A stretch of 64,000 nt of DNA from CANKJK01 sp964400405 (lineage in GTDB: Bacteria; Acidobacteriota; Vicinamibacteria; Vicinamibacterales; UBA2999). Shown one piece after another: positions 52,568 to 64,000 of this stretch. The DNA lies in NCBI GenBank assembly GCA_964400405.1, contig CAYNUO010000008.1:4426-68425 (forward strand), given 5' to 3'. A model generated the notes under the pieces. That model saw only the letters and a program-made list of their open reading frames with translations. It did no database searches and was not told the origin of the DNA. The position numbers and the translations under genes were made by a program. Position 1 is the first letter of the stretch. Each line of letters begins with the position of its first letter.

Positions 52568-53839
52568 ATGTCCGACACCCTTGCCCGCATGCAGCGCTCC
52601 CTGGCCGCGTTCGACCCCGACATCGCGCAGGCCATCCAGCACGAAACCCACCGCCAGGCCGACGGCCTGGAGCTGATCGCGTCCGAGAACTTCGTCAGTT
52701 CGGCGATTCTCGAAGCCGCCGGCTCGGTGATGACGAACAAGTACGCCGAGGGCTACCCCGGCAAGCGCTACTACGGGGGCTGCGAGTTCGTCGACGTCGC
52801 CGAGTCGCTGGCGATCAGCCGCGCGAAGGCGCTCTTCGGCGCCGACCACGCCAACGTGCAGCCGCATTCGGGTGCGCAGGCGAACACGTCGGTGTTCCTC
52901 GCCATGCTGAAGCCGGGCGACACGATCATGGGCATGAACCTCGCCCACGGCGGCCACCTGACGCACGGCCACCCGCTGAACTTCTCGGGCAAGTTCTTCA
53001 ACATCGTCCCCTACGGCGTGCGCCAGGACGACGAGCGGATCGACTACGACGAGCTCGAGCGGCTCGCGCACGAGCACAAGCCGAAGCTGATCGTCGTGGG
53101 CGCGAGCGCCTACCCGCGCGTGATCGACTTCGCCCGCATCGCCAAGGTGGCCCAGGCCGTCGGCGCGCCGATGATGACCGACATGGCCCACATCGCGGGC
53201 CTGGTCGCCGGCGGCGTGCACCCGAGCCCCGTGCCGCACTCGGACTTCGTGACGTCGACCACGCACAAGACGCTGCGCGGACCGCGCTCGGGTCTCGTGC
53301 TGTGCCGGGAGAAATACGCCAAGGACCTCGACCGGGCGCTCTTCCCCGGCGTGCAGGGCGGCCCGCTCATGCACATCATCGCGGCCAAGGCCGTGTGCTT
53401 CAAGGAAGCGGCCGAGCCGGCGTTCAAGGAATACGCGAAGCAGGTCGTCGCCAATGCGGCCGCGCTCGCGAAGACGCTGAGCGGCCACGGCTTCCGGCTC
53501 GTCAGCGGCGGCACGGACAATCACCTGATGCTGGTGGACGTCTTCAGCAAGGGCATCACCGGCAAGGCGGCCGAGGCCGCGCTCGGCAAGGCCGCGATCA
53601 CGGTCAACAAGAACGCGATCCCGTTCGACAAGAACCCGCCGATGACGGCCAGCGGCATCCGCGTCGGCACGCCCGCCATGACGACGCGCGGCATGCAGGA
53701 AGCCGAGATGGTGCAGATCGGCGACCTGATTGCGCGCGTGCTCGCCTCACCCGACGACGACACGGCCATCGCCGCCGTGAAGACGGAGGTCGAGACGCTG
53801 TGCCGGCGCTTCCCGCTCTACCCGGAACGCCAGCAGTAG
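52568..53839 (+). CDS. glyA: Serine hydroxymethyltransferase
   Basis: A 423-residue PLP enzyme interconverting serine and glycine with transfer of a one-carbon unit to tetrahydrofolate. Family motifs: ELIASENFVS, NKYAEGYPGKRYYGGCE, HGGHLTHG, MTDMAHIAGLVAGG and the PLP-lysine site TSTTHKTLRGPRSG. Length is exactly typical. The ATG at 52568 gives the standard N-terminus; the frame extends upstream into non-conserved DNA. Confidence 0.97.
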   Translation: MSDTLARMQRSLAAFDPDIAQAIQHETHRQADGLELIASENFVSSAILEAAGSVMTNKYAEGYPGKRYYGGCEFVDVAESLAISRAKALFGADHANVQPHSGAQANTSVFLAMLKPGDTIMGMNLAHGGHLTHGHPLNFSGKFFNIVPYGVRQDDERIDYDELERLAHEHKPKLIVVGASAYPRVIDFARIAKVAQAVGAPMMTDMAHIAGLVAGGVHPSPVPHSDFVTSTTHKTLRGPRSGLVLCREKYAKDLDRALFPGVQGGPLMHIIAAKAVCFKEAAEPAFKEYAKQVVANAAALAKTLSGHGFRLVSGGTDNHLMLVDVFSKGITGKAAEAALGKAAITVNKNAIPFDKNPPMTASGIRVGTPAMTTRGMQEAEMVQIGDLIARVLASPDDDTAIAAVKTEVETLCRRFPLYPERQQ

Positions 53840-53866
53840 CGTCGAGAGGACCGCAGCGGACTGCCC

Positions 53867-53996
53867 GACCGGGTGGGTGGGACTCTCACTTCCCGACACC
53901 GGTTGGAGTCGCACATCTCAGCATTCGCTGCCGACCGGTGCTGTGTGAAATTACACAGCCACGCTGTCGGGAAGTGAGAGTCCCACCCGCCCGGTC
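53867..53996. repeat. 130-base structured inverted-repeat element (REP/MITE-like)
   Basis: Two 32-base arms (53867-53898 and 53965-53996) are complementary except at one position. Inside the 66-base loop are two further dyads: CCGGTTGG/CCGACCGG (53899-53906 with 53932-53939, approximate) and CTGTGTG/TACACAG around a GAAATT centre (53941-53958). Structure without coding capacity points to a palindromic mobile or REP-type repeat. It could also act as a bidirectional terminator between glyA and the DUF2892 gene. Whether it occurs elsewhere in the genome cannot be seen here. Confidence 0.75.
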
Positions 53997-54019
53997 GAGC
54001 ACTTGCCGCGGTCGGGGCG

Positions 54020-54207
54020 CTAGCCTTGAAGGCCGGCCTTCCGCAGGATCGCCATCATCGGGCACCAGTTCGTGAAGGCCGACTGGAACAGGTTCAGCCC
54101 GACGAACAGCGTGAACCAGTAGAAGTTGGGGTGCACGTACATCCCCGCCAGCACGCTGGCCGCCACGAACCCTCCGCCAATCAGGCGGATTGCGCGATCG
54201 ACGTTCA

Positions 54208-54208
<1 letters not shown>
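54020..54208 (-). CDS. DUF2892 family small membrane protein
   Basis: A 62-residue protein with two hydrophobic helices, starting MNVDRAIRLIGGGFVAAS and ending NLFQSAFTNWCPMMAILRKAG, the pattern of DUF2892/YgaP-like membrane segments (N-V-[DG]-R ... W-C-P). These are often attached to rhodanese or efflux genes. The ATG at 54208 overlaps the RND pump stop by one base (TGATG); AGGAGG is 7 bases upstream. A GTG one codon earlier is an alternative. Confidence 0.85.
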
Positions 54209-57132
<2,924 letters not shown>

Positions 57133-57133
<1 letters not shown>

Positions 57134-58296
57134 CAGCGCCCCCCTGTCTGAACCGGCTGACCGTCGGTGAGCCCGGTCGGCGGCGCCACCACGACGCGGT
57201 CGCCGGCGGCGAGTCCGGCCGCCACCACGTTGCCGCGCGTCTCCACGAGGCGGACGCGTGCCACGCCGTTCTCCACGACGAACACCGACGTGATCTGTCC
57301 GCGGCGAACCAGCGCGCCGTCAGGCAGCACCAGCGCCGTCTGCGACGCGCCAGGCACGCGTACCCGCGCGAACTGGCCGGAGGTCAGGCCCGCCGTCGCG
57401 GGCACGCCGACCTTCACGAGGAACGCACGCGCATCGACGTCGATCGCCCGCGCCACTTCCTCCACACGCCCGGCGAGCGGCGCGGCACCGGCCAGCCCAT
57501 CCACCACCACTTCGACGTCCGTCCGGGGGGCCAGCGCCGCCACGCGCGCTTCGTCCACCTTCACGTGCACGCGGAAGCCACCGCTGCCATCCAGCCGCAG
57601 AAGGGGCACGCCCGGCATCGCCATCGCGCCCGGCTCCACAAGTCGCTCGGTGACGACACCCGCAAACGGGGCCGTGAGCGTGGCGAAGCCGGCCGCCACC
57701 TGCGCGGCCTCCGCCGCCGCGCCGGCCGCCGTCGCACCCTGTTTCGCCTGCGCGACACGCGCATCCGCTGCCTTCAGGCGGGCGTCCGCGGCGGCCAGCA
57801 TCGCCACCGCCTCGTCCAGCTCCTGCCGCGTGGCCGACTTCTTTCCCTCGAGCGCCTGCACCCGGCCGTGGGACGCCCGTGCGAGCGTCAGTGCCGCCTC
57901 GGCAGCGCGCCGTTCGGCTTCGGCTGCCTGCACGCCCTCCCCGGCTGCCTGCGCCGCCGCACTTGCGCTGCGGCTGCCCGCGGCCAGGTCCGCACCGTCC
58001 AGCACCACCAGCACCTGGCCGGCCTGCACGCGATCCCCTGCCTGCACCCGCACCTCGCGCACCTGGGCGACGACACGCGCCGCCACCGCCGCGGACGTGC
58101 GCGCCACCACCGTGCCGCCCAGCTCCGTCGTCGCGGCCACGGCCTGTTCGGCGATCACCGCCGTACGCACGGCCACGAGCGCGGCGCTGACGGCCGCGTC
58201 AGGCGTATGCCGGTCCGCCGAGCAACCGGCCGCCACGACACCCGCGGCAAGACCCGCCGTCAGCACGCCTGCTGTCCATCCCCTGCGCGTCATCAC
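57133..58296 (-). CDS. Efflux RND transporter periplasmic adaptor (MFP)
   Basis: A 387-residue membrane fusion protein linking the RND pump to TolC. Lipobox VVAAGC near residue 25 indicates a lipidated N-terminus; then a barrel-sandwich (lipoyl-like) half, a long Ala-rich coiled-coil hairpin (QAAGEGVQAAEAERRAAEAAL) and the second lipoyl half (TLTAPFAGVVTERLVEPGAM), followed by beta-barrel and C-terminal domains. Starts at GTG 58296 (GTGA overlap with tolC; an ATG follows immediately) and shares base 57133 with the pump start. Confidence 0.93.
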
Positions 58297-59591
58297 TCTC
58301 TCCCCAGCGCGCGATCCAGCGCCGCCCGTGCGATCACCACGTCCGCCGCGGCCGCGGCATCCGCCGCTTCCGCATCAACCACCAGTTCCGCCGCGTTCAG
58401 CAGCGCCACACTCTCGGCGAGTCCCTGCTCGTAGCGGTCGCGCACAATGCGCCGGCTCTCCACGGCCTGCGCGACAGCCGACCGCCCCGCCGCCTCGGCC
58501 GCCAGCGCGGCGTCCAGACGGGCCCGTGCGGCCACAACGTCCACGCGCGCGGCCAGCTCCGCCTGCTGCCGCTCGGCGGCCCGCGCCTCGGTCTCCGCCT
58601 TCGCCGCCGCCAGCTGCGCCCGATCCGCGCCGCCACGGAACACATTCACGCGGCCCATCACGCCGACGACCCAGCTCGGTGAGCGCGTGGCCCACGAGCC
58701 GCCGTTGGCTTCCCAACCCGCCTGTGCCACCACCTGCGGGAGAAACGCGGCCCGGGCGCGCTCCACATCGGCCGCCGCCAGCGCTTCCCGCGCACGCGCG
58801 AGCCGGACGTCGGGCCGGGCGGCCACGTCGTTCCCGGTGACAGGCGCGGGAGCAGGAGCCAGTGCGGCCACCTCCGTGGGCGCCTCCACCGGCTCCCCCA
58901 CCAGCGCGTTGAGCTGCGCCCGGGCCACCGTTTCATCGGCCGCCGCACGCGCCATTCGGGCGCGCATGCGTGCCACGAGCACGTCGAACTGGAGGACGTC
59001 CGACTCGGTAGCACGCCCGGCATCGCGCCGATGGCCCGCACGCTCGCGGTCGGCGATCGCCGCGTCGAGCGCCTGGTCCGCGGCGCGGCGCAAGGCTGTC
59101 GAGACCAGCAGGCCCGCCCAGGCCTCGGTAACCGCGAGGCGCAGGTCCACCTGCACGGCGCCCCGCGCCACGCCGGCCATCTCGGCGGCCAGACGCGCCG
59201 ATCGAACGGCGGCGTTCGTGGCGGGAGTGAAGAGCGGCTGCTCCACCGTCACGCCCAGTCGCAGGTTGTTCGTGGCAGGCGGGTGATTCAGATAGTCGAG
59301 CGCGAAGTTCTCGGCCAGGAAGCGGCGCTGCGCGAGCAGCGAGCCGAAGACATAGACGGGCTGATTGCCGCGCTGCCAGCTCTCGGTCACATCCGCCGAC
59401 GGCAGCCGGCCCGCCTCCGCCGCCGCGACCCGCTCCGTGGCGGCCCGCACCGCCGCCGCGGCCGCGACCGTCGAGGGATGCGTCGCACGGGCACGCCGCA
59501 CCGCGTCATCCAGCGTGAGGGGCGCCGCCGACGCGGAACCGGCCAGAAGGAGCACAGCTAAAGCCATGTATCCAAAGGGGCGTCGTATCAT
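58293..59591 (-). CDS. TolC family outer-membrane channel
   Basis: A 432-residue TolC/OEP protein forming the outer-membrane exit duct. Signal peptide (GYMALAVLLLAGSASAAP), then two OEP repeats of long alpha-helices (LDDAVRRARATHPSTVAAAAAVRAA at the first, RPDVRLARAREALAAADVERARAAFLPQV at the second) and Asn-rich beta strands (NHPPATNNLRLGVTVEQPLF). First gene of the tolC-mfp-rnd operon. ATG at 59591 (MIRRPFGYMALAV) chosen for the signal peptide; an upstream in-frame start at 59612 overlaps the promoter of the divergent sigma factor gene. Confidence 0.9.
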   Translation of the reverse strand: MIRRPFGYMALAVLLLAGSASAAPLTLDDAVRRARATHPSTVAAAAAVRAATERVAAAEAGRLPSADVTESWQRGNQPVYVFGSLLAQRRFLAENFALDYLNHPPATNNLRLGVTVEQPLFTPATNAAVRSARLAAEMAGVARGAVQVDLRLAVTEAWAGLLVSTALRRAADQALDAAIADRERAGHRRDAGRATESDVLQFDVLVARMRARMARAAADETVARAQLNALVGEPVEAPTEVAALAPAPAPVTGNDVAARPDVRLARAREALAAADVERARAAFLPQVVAQAGWEANGGSWATRSPSWVVGVMGRVNVFRGGADRAQLAAAKAETEARAAERQQAELAARVDVVAARARLDAALAAEAAGRSAVAQAVESRRIVRDRYEQGLAESVALLNAAELVVDAEAADAAAAADVVIARAALDRALGRE

Positions 59592-59620
59592 CGGGCGATC
59601 GTCCACGATCACAGAGATTC

Positions 59621-60283
59621 ATGAACCGCGAAAAGGTGACACCCGCACACACGGCCCTGGTGACAGCGGCCATGGCCGGGGATGAAGCCGCAATGGAACA
59701 GCTGCTGGTGGCGGCGCAGGACGTGACCTGGCGTTTCTCGATGGCCGTCTGCGGGCAGCCGGACGACGCCCAGGACGCGATGCAGGAGGCGCTGCTCCGC
59801 ACGTACCGGCACGTCGGCAAGCTGCGGGACGCCGGCGCGTTCCGGCCCTGGCTCTACCGCACCGTGCGGAACGCCTGCCTGATGAGCCGGCGGAAGCGGG
59901 TCGATGAACCGTCGCGTCTGGAATCGCTGGACGCAGCCAACGGCGACGGTCAGACGGCCGCCGAAGGGCTCGCCCATCCCGGCAAGTCGCCCGAGGACCA
60001 GGCCGCACTGCGGCACCTGCGTTCACAGCTCGCGAAGTCGTTGAAGGCGCTGCCGCCCGAATCGCGCGCCGTCGTCTTCCTGCGGGAGGTCGAGGGGCTC
60101 TCCACCCGTGAGACCGCACACGCGCTCAACATCAGCGAGGACAACGTGAAGGCCCGATTCAGCCGTGCCAGGGCCGCGCTCCGCGCCGAGCTGACGACGA
60201 TCAAAGGGGACGCGCCCGCACAGGCGCCCCGCGCCATCCGCACCCGCGCCAAAGCTGCCGCCCAGCAGGTGCTCGACGCGTGA
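59621..60283 (+). CDS. ECF-family RNA polymerase sigma factor
   Basis: A 220-residue sigma-70 family factor. Region 2 (ATWRFSMAVCGQPDDAQDAMQEALLRTYRHVGKLR, with ALLRTYRHV as the core) and region 4 (LPPESRAVVFLREVEGLSTRETAHALNISEDNVKARFSRARAALRAEL, seen in pieces) are present; region 3 is missing, as in ECF factors. A basic tail of about 35 residues follows. No anti-sigma gene adjoins it. It is divergent from the TolC-RND operon (29 bases apart) and overlaps the downstream helicase gene by 4 bases, so it might regulate efflux and be coupled to DNA repair. Confidence 0.9.
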   Translation: MNREKVTPAHTALVTAAMAGDEAAMEQLLVAAQDVTWRFSMAVCGQPDDAQDAMQEALLRTYRHVGKLRDAGAFRPWLYRTVRNACLMSRRKRVDEPSRLESLDAANGDGQTAAEGLAHPGKSPEDQAALRHLRSQLAKSLKALPPESRAVVFLREVEGLSTRETAHALNISEDNVKARFSRARAALRAELTTIKGDAPAQAPRAIRTRAKAAAQQVLDA

Positions 60284-62328
60284 GGGACGACGCCGCTCCC
60301 ACCCTGCAGCAGGTCGTCACCGAGGCGTTTTCACCTGAAGGGCCGCTCGCGCGGGCCGTCGAGCACTACGAGCCGCGCGAGGGCCAGCGGCAGATGGCCG
60401 ACGCCGTCGCCGCCGTGATCGCCGAAGGCGGGACGCTGCTCGCCGAGGCCGGCACCGGCACGGGCAAGACGCTCGCGTACCTCATCCCCGCCATCCTGAG
60501 CGGCGGCCGCGTGCTCGTTTCCACCGGCACCAAGAACCTGCAGGAGCAGATCTACTTCAAGGATGTGCCCGCGCTCCGGGACGCACTCGGCATCCCGTTC
60601 TCCGCCACGCTGATGAAGGGGCGCAGCAACTATCTGTGCCTGCACCGGTTCGAGCTCTACCGCGATGGCGTCGGCGGCGACACCTCCGCGGCGGGACGCC
60701 TGATCGAGTCCGGCGACCGTGTCCTGTTGCCCGTGCTCAATGCGTGGGCACGCACGACCGAGACCGGCGACCGCGCCGAGCTGCGCGACCTGCCCGACGA
60801 CCTGCCGCTCTGGAAGGACATCGCCGCGACCGCCGAGACGTGCCTCGGGCAGGACTGCCCGCGCTACAGCGAGTGCTTCGTGACGCGCGTGCGCCAGAAG
60901 GCCGCCGAGTCCGACGTCGTGATCGTCAATCACCACCTGCTCTGCGCGGACGCCTCCATCCGCCAGGGCAACTACGGCGAGGTGATTCCCGCCTGCGCCA
61001 CGCTCGTGGTGGACGAAGCGCACCAGCTCGAGGACGTGGCCACGCAGTACTTCGGCGTGGCCGGCAGCAGCCACGGTGTGGACGAGCTGATCCGTGACGG
61101 TGAACGCGCCGTGGCCGACGGCCTGGCCGCCTCGCCTTCCGCCCGCGAGGGGCTGCGCCGGGATCTGATGCGTGTCGCCGACCACGCCCGCGCGTTCTTT
61201 GCCGGGCTGACGCTCAATGCCGGCACGCCGGCTCCAGGCGGCGCGGAGAGCAAGACCCGCTACACCGCCGAGTCCATGAGCGAGCACTTCCAGGAAGGCA
61301 TGGCGCTCGCCGGCTCGCTCGACGGCCTGCAGGCCTCGGCCACCTTCGCCTCACGGCCGCCGGATCCGTCAGAAGGGGGCGCCGAGGGCGCGCCGAGCAA
61401 CGGCGACCTGGACTCCATCGCCCGCCGCGCCGGCGATCTCGCCCGCGACCTGAAGTTCCTCGTGCGTGCGAACGACCCGGACTTCGTCTACTTCCTGGAG
61501 ACGCGCGGCCGTGGCGGCGTGCTGCTGCGGGCCGCCCCCATCGATGTGTCGCGCATCATCCGCGACGCGCTCTTCGACCGCATGCGCACGGTCGTGCTGA
61601 CCTCGGCCACGCTCGCCGTGGACGGTTCATTCGATTACGCACGCGGCCGCCTCGGACTGCGAGAAGCCGACGAACTCCGTGTGGCCTCCGAGTTCGACTA
61701 CACGCAGCAGGCCGTGCTCTATCTCCCGCGAAGGATGCCCGCGCCGAAGCACCCGACCTTTGCCGAAGCCGCCGCGAAGGAAGTGCTGGACCTGCTCCGG
61801 TGCACCGAAGGGCGCGCCTTCGTGCTCTTCACCAGCTACGCCGTGCTCCGCACCGTGCAGCGGTTCCTCGAGATGACGCTGCCCTATCCCGTGCTCGTGC
61901 AGGGGTCGGCGCCGCGCACCCAGCTCATCGACCAGTTTCGCGCCACACCCAACGCCGTGCTGCTCGCCACCTCGAGCTTCTGGCAGGGTGTGGACGTCGT
62001 GGGCGACGCGCTGAGCTGCGTCATCATCGACAAGCTCCCGTTTGCGTCGCCGTCGGACCCGGTCACCGCGGCCCGGATCGAGGCCATCACCGCCCGCGGC
62101 GGCGACGCCTTCGCCGAGTACACCGTGCCGCTGGCCATCCTGACCCTCCAGCAGGGACTCGGGCGGCTGATCCGCCACCGGACCGACCGCGGCGTGCTGG
62201 CCATCCTCGACCCCCGGCTGCGGACCATGGGCTACGGCCGCCGCTTCCTGAACAGCCTGCCGCCGGCACCCGTGACCATGAGCCTGGAAGATGTTGCGCG
62301 GTTCCTGCGCAACTCTGCCGGGTCGTGA
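60280..62328 (+). CDS. DinG/YoaA-type ATP-dependent DNA helicase
   Basis: A 682-residue XPD-like superfamily 2 helicase with 5'-3' polarity. Walker A EAGTGTGKTLAY, then the 4Fe-4S domain with Cys in LCLHRFEL, CLGQDCPRYSECF, then DEAH motif VVDEAHQLEDVA; later motifs SATLAVDGSFDYARG, SSFWQGVDVVGD and QGLGRLIRHRTDRG. Members unwind structured DNA and assist replication-fork repair. GTG at 60280 overlaps the sigma gene stop as GTGA. A weak hairpin (62332-62356) lies after the stop. Confidence 0.93.
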   Translation: MRDDAAPTLQQVVTEAFSPEGPLARAVEHYEPREGQRQMADAVAAVIAEGGTLLAEAGTGTGKTLAYLIPAILSGGRVLVSTGTKNLQEQIYFKDVPALRDALGIPFSATLMKGRSNYLCLHRFELYRDGVGGDTSAAGRLIESGDRVLLPVLNAWARTTETGDRAELRDLPDDLPLWKDIAATAETCLGQDCPRYSECFVTRVRQKAAESDVVIVNHHLLCADASIRQGNYGEVIPACATLVVDEAHQLEDVATQYFGVAGSSHGVDELIRDGERAVADGLAASPSAREGLRRDLMRVADHARAFFAGLTLNAGTPAPGGAESKTRYTAESMSEHFQEGMALAGSLDGLQASATFASRPPDPSEGGAEGAPSNGDLDSIARRAGDLARDLKFLVRANDPDFVYFLETRGRGGVLLRAAPIDVSRIIRDALFDRMRTVVLTSATLAVDGSFDYARGRLGLREADELRVASEFDYTQQAVLYLPRRMPAPKHPTFAEAAAKEVLDLLRCTEGRAFVLFTSYAVLRTVQRFLEMTLPYPVLVQGSAPRTQLIDQFRATPNAVLLATSSFWQGVDVVGDALSCVIIDKLPFASPSDPVTAARIEAITARGGDAFAEYTVPLAILTLQQGLGRLIRHRTDRGVLAILDPRLRTMGYGRRFLNSLPPAPVTMSLEDVARFLRNSAGS

Positions 62329-62331
62329 CTG

Positions 62332-62360
62332 GATCCGGCTGGATTTCGGCCGGATCTCTT
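62332..62360 (+). terminator. Weak terminator-like hairpin after the helicase gene
   Basis: GATCCGGC (62332-62339) pairs with GCCGGATC (62349-62356), with a 9-base loop and only TCTT afterwards. May be Rho-assisted. Confidence 0.35.
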
Positions 62361-62471
62361 CGAAAAATCACGGCGCGGGCCTTGCAATATCCTTCATGTA
62401 AACTGGTGGGCGCTCCGAGGCAACTCGTCACCCGCCGTTGGGGCACAGCCCGTTACTGACTGGAGGAAGAA

Positions 62472-63302
62472 ATGGTTATGCGGACCCCCCTGTTCCGCGC
62501 GGTGTTTGCTCTGGGCGTTGCCCTTGCGTTTGCGACGTCGGCGTTTGCCCAGGCCGGCCTGGTCAAGGGCTCGGTCGTCGACAACACGGGCGCTCCCGTT
62601 GACGGTGCCAGCCTCGAGTTCGTCGGACCCGACGGCGTCACGAAGAAGACCAACTCGGACAAGAAGGGCGAGTTCGTGATGATCGGCCTCAAGTCCGGCG
62701 CCTGGAAGGTGACGGCCAAGAAGGAGAAGCTGGAACAGACGCTCATGGCCAATGTGCGCCAGGGCGGCAGCTCGAACCTCGCGTTCCGGATCGCGCCCTC
62801 TGCCGGTGCGGCCGCCGACAACAAGAAGTTCCAGGCCCTGCAGGCCGCCTTCGCCGCGGCCGGCACCGCCGCCGAGGCCGGCGACCACGACGGCGCCATC
62901 GCGAAGTACAACGAAGCGCTCGGCATCATGCCGGACTGCAAGGACTGCTACACGAACATCGGCTACGAGCACAACGCCAAGCGTGAGTACGACAAGGCCA
63001 TCGCCGCGTTCAACAAGGCGCTCGAGATGGACAAGTCCCACGCGGACGCCGCCGTCGGCATCGGCGTCGCCTACTTCAACACGCAGAAGTTCGCCGAGGC
63101 CAAGGCGCAGTTCGAAGTCGCCGTGAAGTCGAACCCTGGGCACGGCTTCGCGCAGTACCAGCTCGGCATGACCTCGCTGAACCTCGGCCAGTTCCCGGAT
63201 GCCGTCAAGGCGCTCGAGGCGTATCTCGTCGCCGAGCCCAACGGCGACAAGGCCGCCGAAGTGAAGGCCACGCTGCCCGCCATCAAGGGCATGATCAAGT
63301 AA
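62472..63302 (+). CDS. Exported protein with carboxypeptidase-regulatory-like domain and TPR repeats
   Basis: A 276-residue protein. Signal peptide (residues 1-26, ending AFAQAG), a regulatory-like domain (about 27-110, VKGSVVDNTGAPVDGASLEFVG and MIGLKSGAWKVTAKK), then TPRs (AIAKYNEALGIMPDCKDCYTN, YDKAIAAFNKALEMDKSHADA, KAQFEVAVKSNPGHGFAQYQLGM). The domain pair is common in Acidobacteriota secretomes. ATG at 62472 with GGAGGAAG upstream. Its stop is 4 bases before the YggS start. Confidence 0.85.
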   Translation: MVMRTPLFRAVFALGVALAFATSAFAQAGLVKGSVVDNTGAPVDGASLEFVGPDGVTKKTNSDKKGEFVMIGLKSGAWKVTAKKEKLEQTLMANVRQGGSSNLAFRIAPSAGAAADNKKFQALQAAFAAAGTAAEAGDHDGAIAKYNEALGIMPDCKDCYTNIGYEHNAKREYDKAIAAFNKALEMDKSHADAAVGIGVAYFNTQKFAEAKAQFEVAVKSNPGHGFAQYQLGMTSLNLGQFPDAVKALEAYLVAEPNGDKAAEVKATLPAIKGMIK

Positions 63303-63306
63303 CGCC

Positions 63307-64000
63307 GTGTCACTCGCCGACCGGCTGACCGCGATCCGCCAACGCATTTCCACGGCGGCGCAGTCAGCCGGTCGCGACCCCTCCGCAGTCCAGCTCGTCG
63401 CCGTTTCCAAGACATTCCCCATCACAGCCGTCCAGGAGGCCTATGCCGCCGGGCAGCGCCTGTTCGGCGAGAACAAGGTGCAGGAAGGCCTCGAGAAGAT
63501 CTCCGCCTTCCATCCGCCCGACATCCGCTGGCACCTGATCGGCCACCTCCAGAGCAACAAGGCGAAGAAGGCCGCGCCGTGGTTCGCGATGATCGAGTCG
63601 GTCGACAGCGTCGATCTGCTCCAGCGACTCGACCGCGCAGCCGCCGAAGCCGGCGCCGCACCCGAACTCCTGATCCAGGTCGACCTGGCCAACGAAGCCA
63701 CCAAGTTCGGCGCCAGACCCGAGGAGGCCCGCGCCATCCTCGACGCCGCCGCGGCATGCACAGCCGCCCGCGTCGTGGGACTGATGACGCTGCCGCCGCT
63801 CGCCGAGCACGCCGAGGACGCGCGACCGTGGTTTCGCAAGCTCCGCGAGCTGCGCGACCGCTGGGCATCCGAAGGGGTGCCCGCGTCGATGCTCCGCGAG
63901 CTGTCCATGGGCATGAGCGGCGACTTCGAGGTGGCCGTGCAGGAGGGCGCCACGATCGTGCGCGTCGGCACCGCGATCTTCGGCGGGCGCAGCTATCCGG
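63307..64000 (+). CDS. YggS family pyridoxal-phosphate homeostasis protein, 3' end cut by the window
   Basis: The first 231 codons of a YggS/PROSC protein, a PLP-binding single-domain (alanine-racemase-fold) carrier. PLP lysine site VAVSKTFPI, then GENKVQEGLEK, IRWHLIGHLQSNKAKK, IESVDS, and the phosphate-binding end SMGMSGDFEVAVQEGATIVRVGTAIFG. The start is GTG at 63307, four bases after the TPR gene stop. Only a few C-terminal residues should be missing. In many bacteria the next genes are YggT/DivIVA-type, outside this window. Confidence 0.93.
   Translation, partial: MSLADRLTAIRQRISTAAQSAGRDPSAVQLVAVSKTFPITAVQEAYAAGQRLFGENKVQEGLEKISAFHPPDIRWHLIGHLQSNKAKKAAPWFAMIESVDSVDLLQRLDRAAAEAGAAPELLIQVDLANEATKFGARPEEARAILDAAAACTAARVVGLMTLPPLAEHAEDARPWFRKLRELRDRWASEGVPASMLRELSMGMSGDFEVAVQEGATIVRVGTAIFGGRSYP

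Overview
The window reads as a 64 kb piece of a high-GC, diderm, heterotrophic bacterium. My best guess is Acidobacteriota, probably near Vicinamibacteria. That guess rests on gene style: regulatory-domain/heme propeller proteins, HEAT and TPR lipoproteins, a Tat-exported DsrE-like protein and the long-form RmlA. No rRNA or other marker confirms it. LptD, TonB-ExbBD, TolC/RND efflux and SecDF show a Gram-negative type envelope. The sequence looks like a draft metagenome scaffold: it has three 100-N gaps, and two of them are flanked by the same 55-base sequence on both sides, as a k=55 assembly would leave.

Layout. 1-2.5 kb (-): 5' part of lon, then a DksA-type zinc protein. 2.8-5.6 kb: rpmB-ridA (+) facing an RSH (p)ppGpp enzyme (-). 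5.8-7.4 kb (+): TPR lipoprotein and a single-domain response regulator. 7.5-10.1 kb (-): tonB-exbB-exbD-exbD operon with a near-consensus promoter. 10.3-12.8 kb (-): H+-pyrophosphatase. 12.9-18.4 kb (-): tgt-yajC-secD-secF-uppP-DUF502 envelope/export run. 18.5-21.2 kb (+): ddl and an exported TPR protein. 21.4-21.7 kb (+): two tiny Lys/Ala-rich peptides. 21.8-23.9 kb (-): HEAT-cyclophilin fusion lipoprotein. 24-32.9 kb (+): deoxynucleoside kinase, accD-folC-lptD, and a dTDP-sugar run (rmlA, rmlC-like, rmlB, reductase). 32.9-34.7 kb (+): three exported small proteins. 34.7-37.7 kb (-): TPP-riboswitch-controlled thiC and pepT. 37.8-42.2 kb (+): cupin protein, thioredoxin, small membrane protein, methyltransferase (gapped), kup. 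42.4-47.6 kb (+): two paralogous large heme-binding propeller proteins, the 3' remnant of a third copy, a cytochrome c and a DUF1330 protein. 47.6-52.5 kb (-): rlmI-type methyltransferase, SDR, M1 aminopeptidase, DinB. 52.6-53.8 kb (+): glyA followed by a 130-bp structured inverted-repeat element. 54-59.6 kb (-): TolC-MFP-RND efflux operon plus a DUF2892 protein. 59.6-64 kb (+): ECF sigma factor, DinG-type helicase, TPR protein, YggS (cut by the window end).

Two gene-start styles recur. First genes of several transcription units carry a -10-like TANNNT box only 6-12 nt before the start codon with no Shine-Dalgarno sequence, suggesting leaderless mRNAs. Genes inside operons are often joined by a four-base GTGA stop/start overlap. 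The most unusual content is the duplicated heme-propeller locus with its pseudogene remnant and the pair of 17- and 26-residue Lys/Ala peptides.
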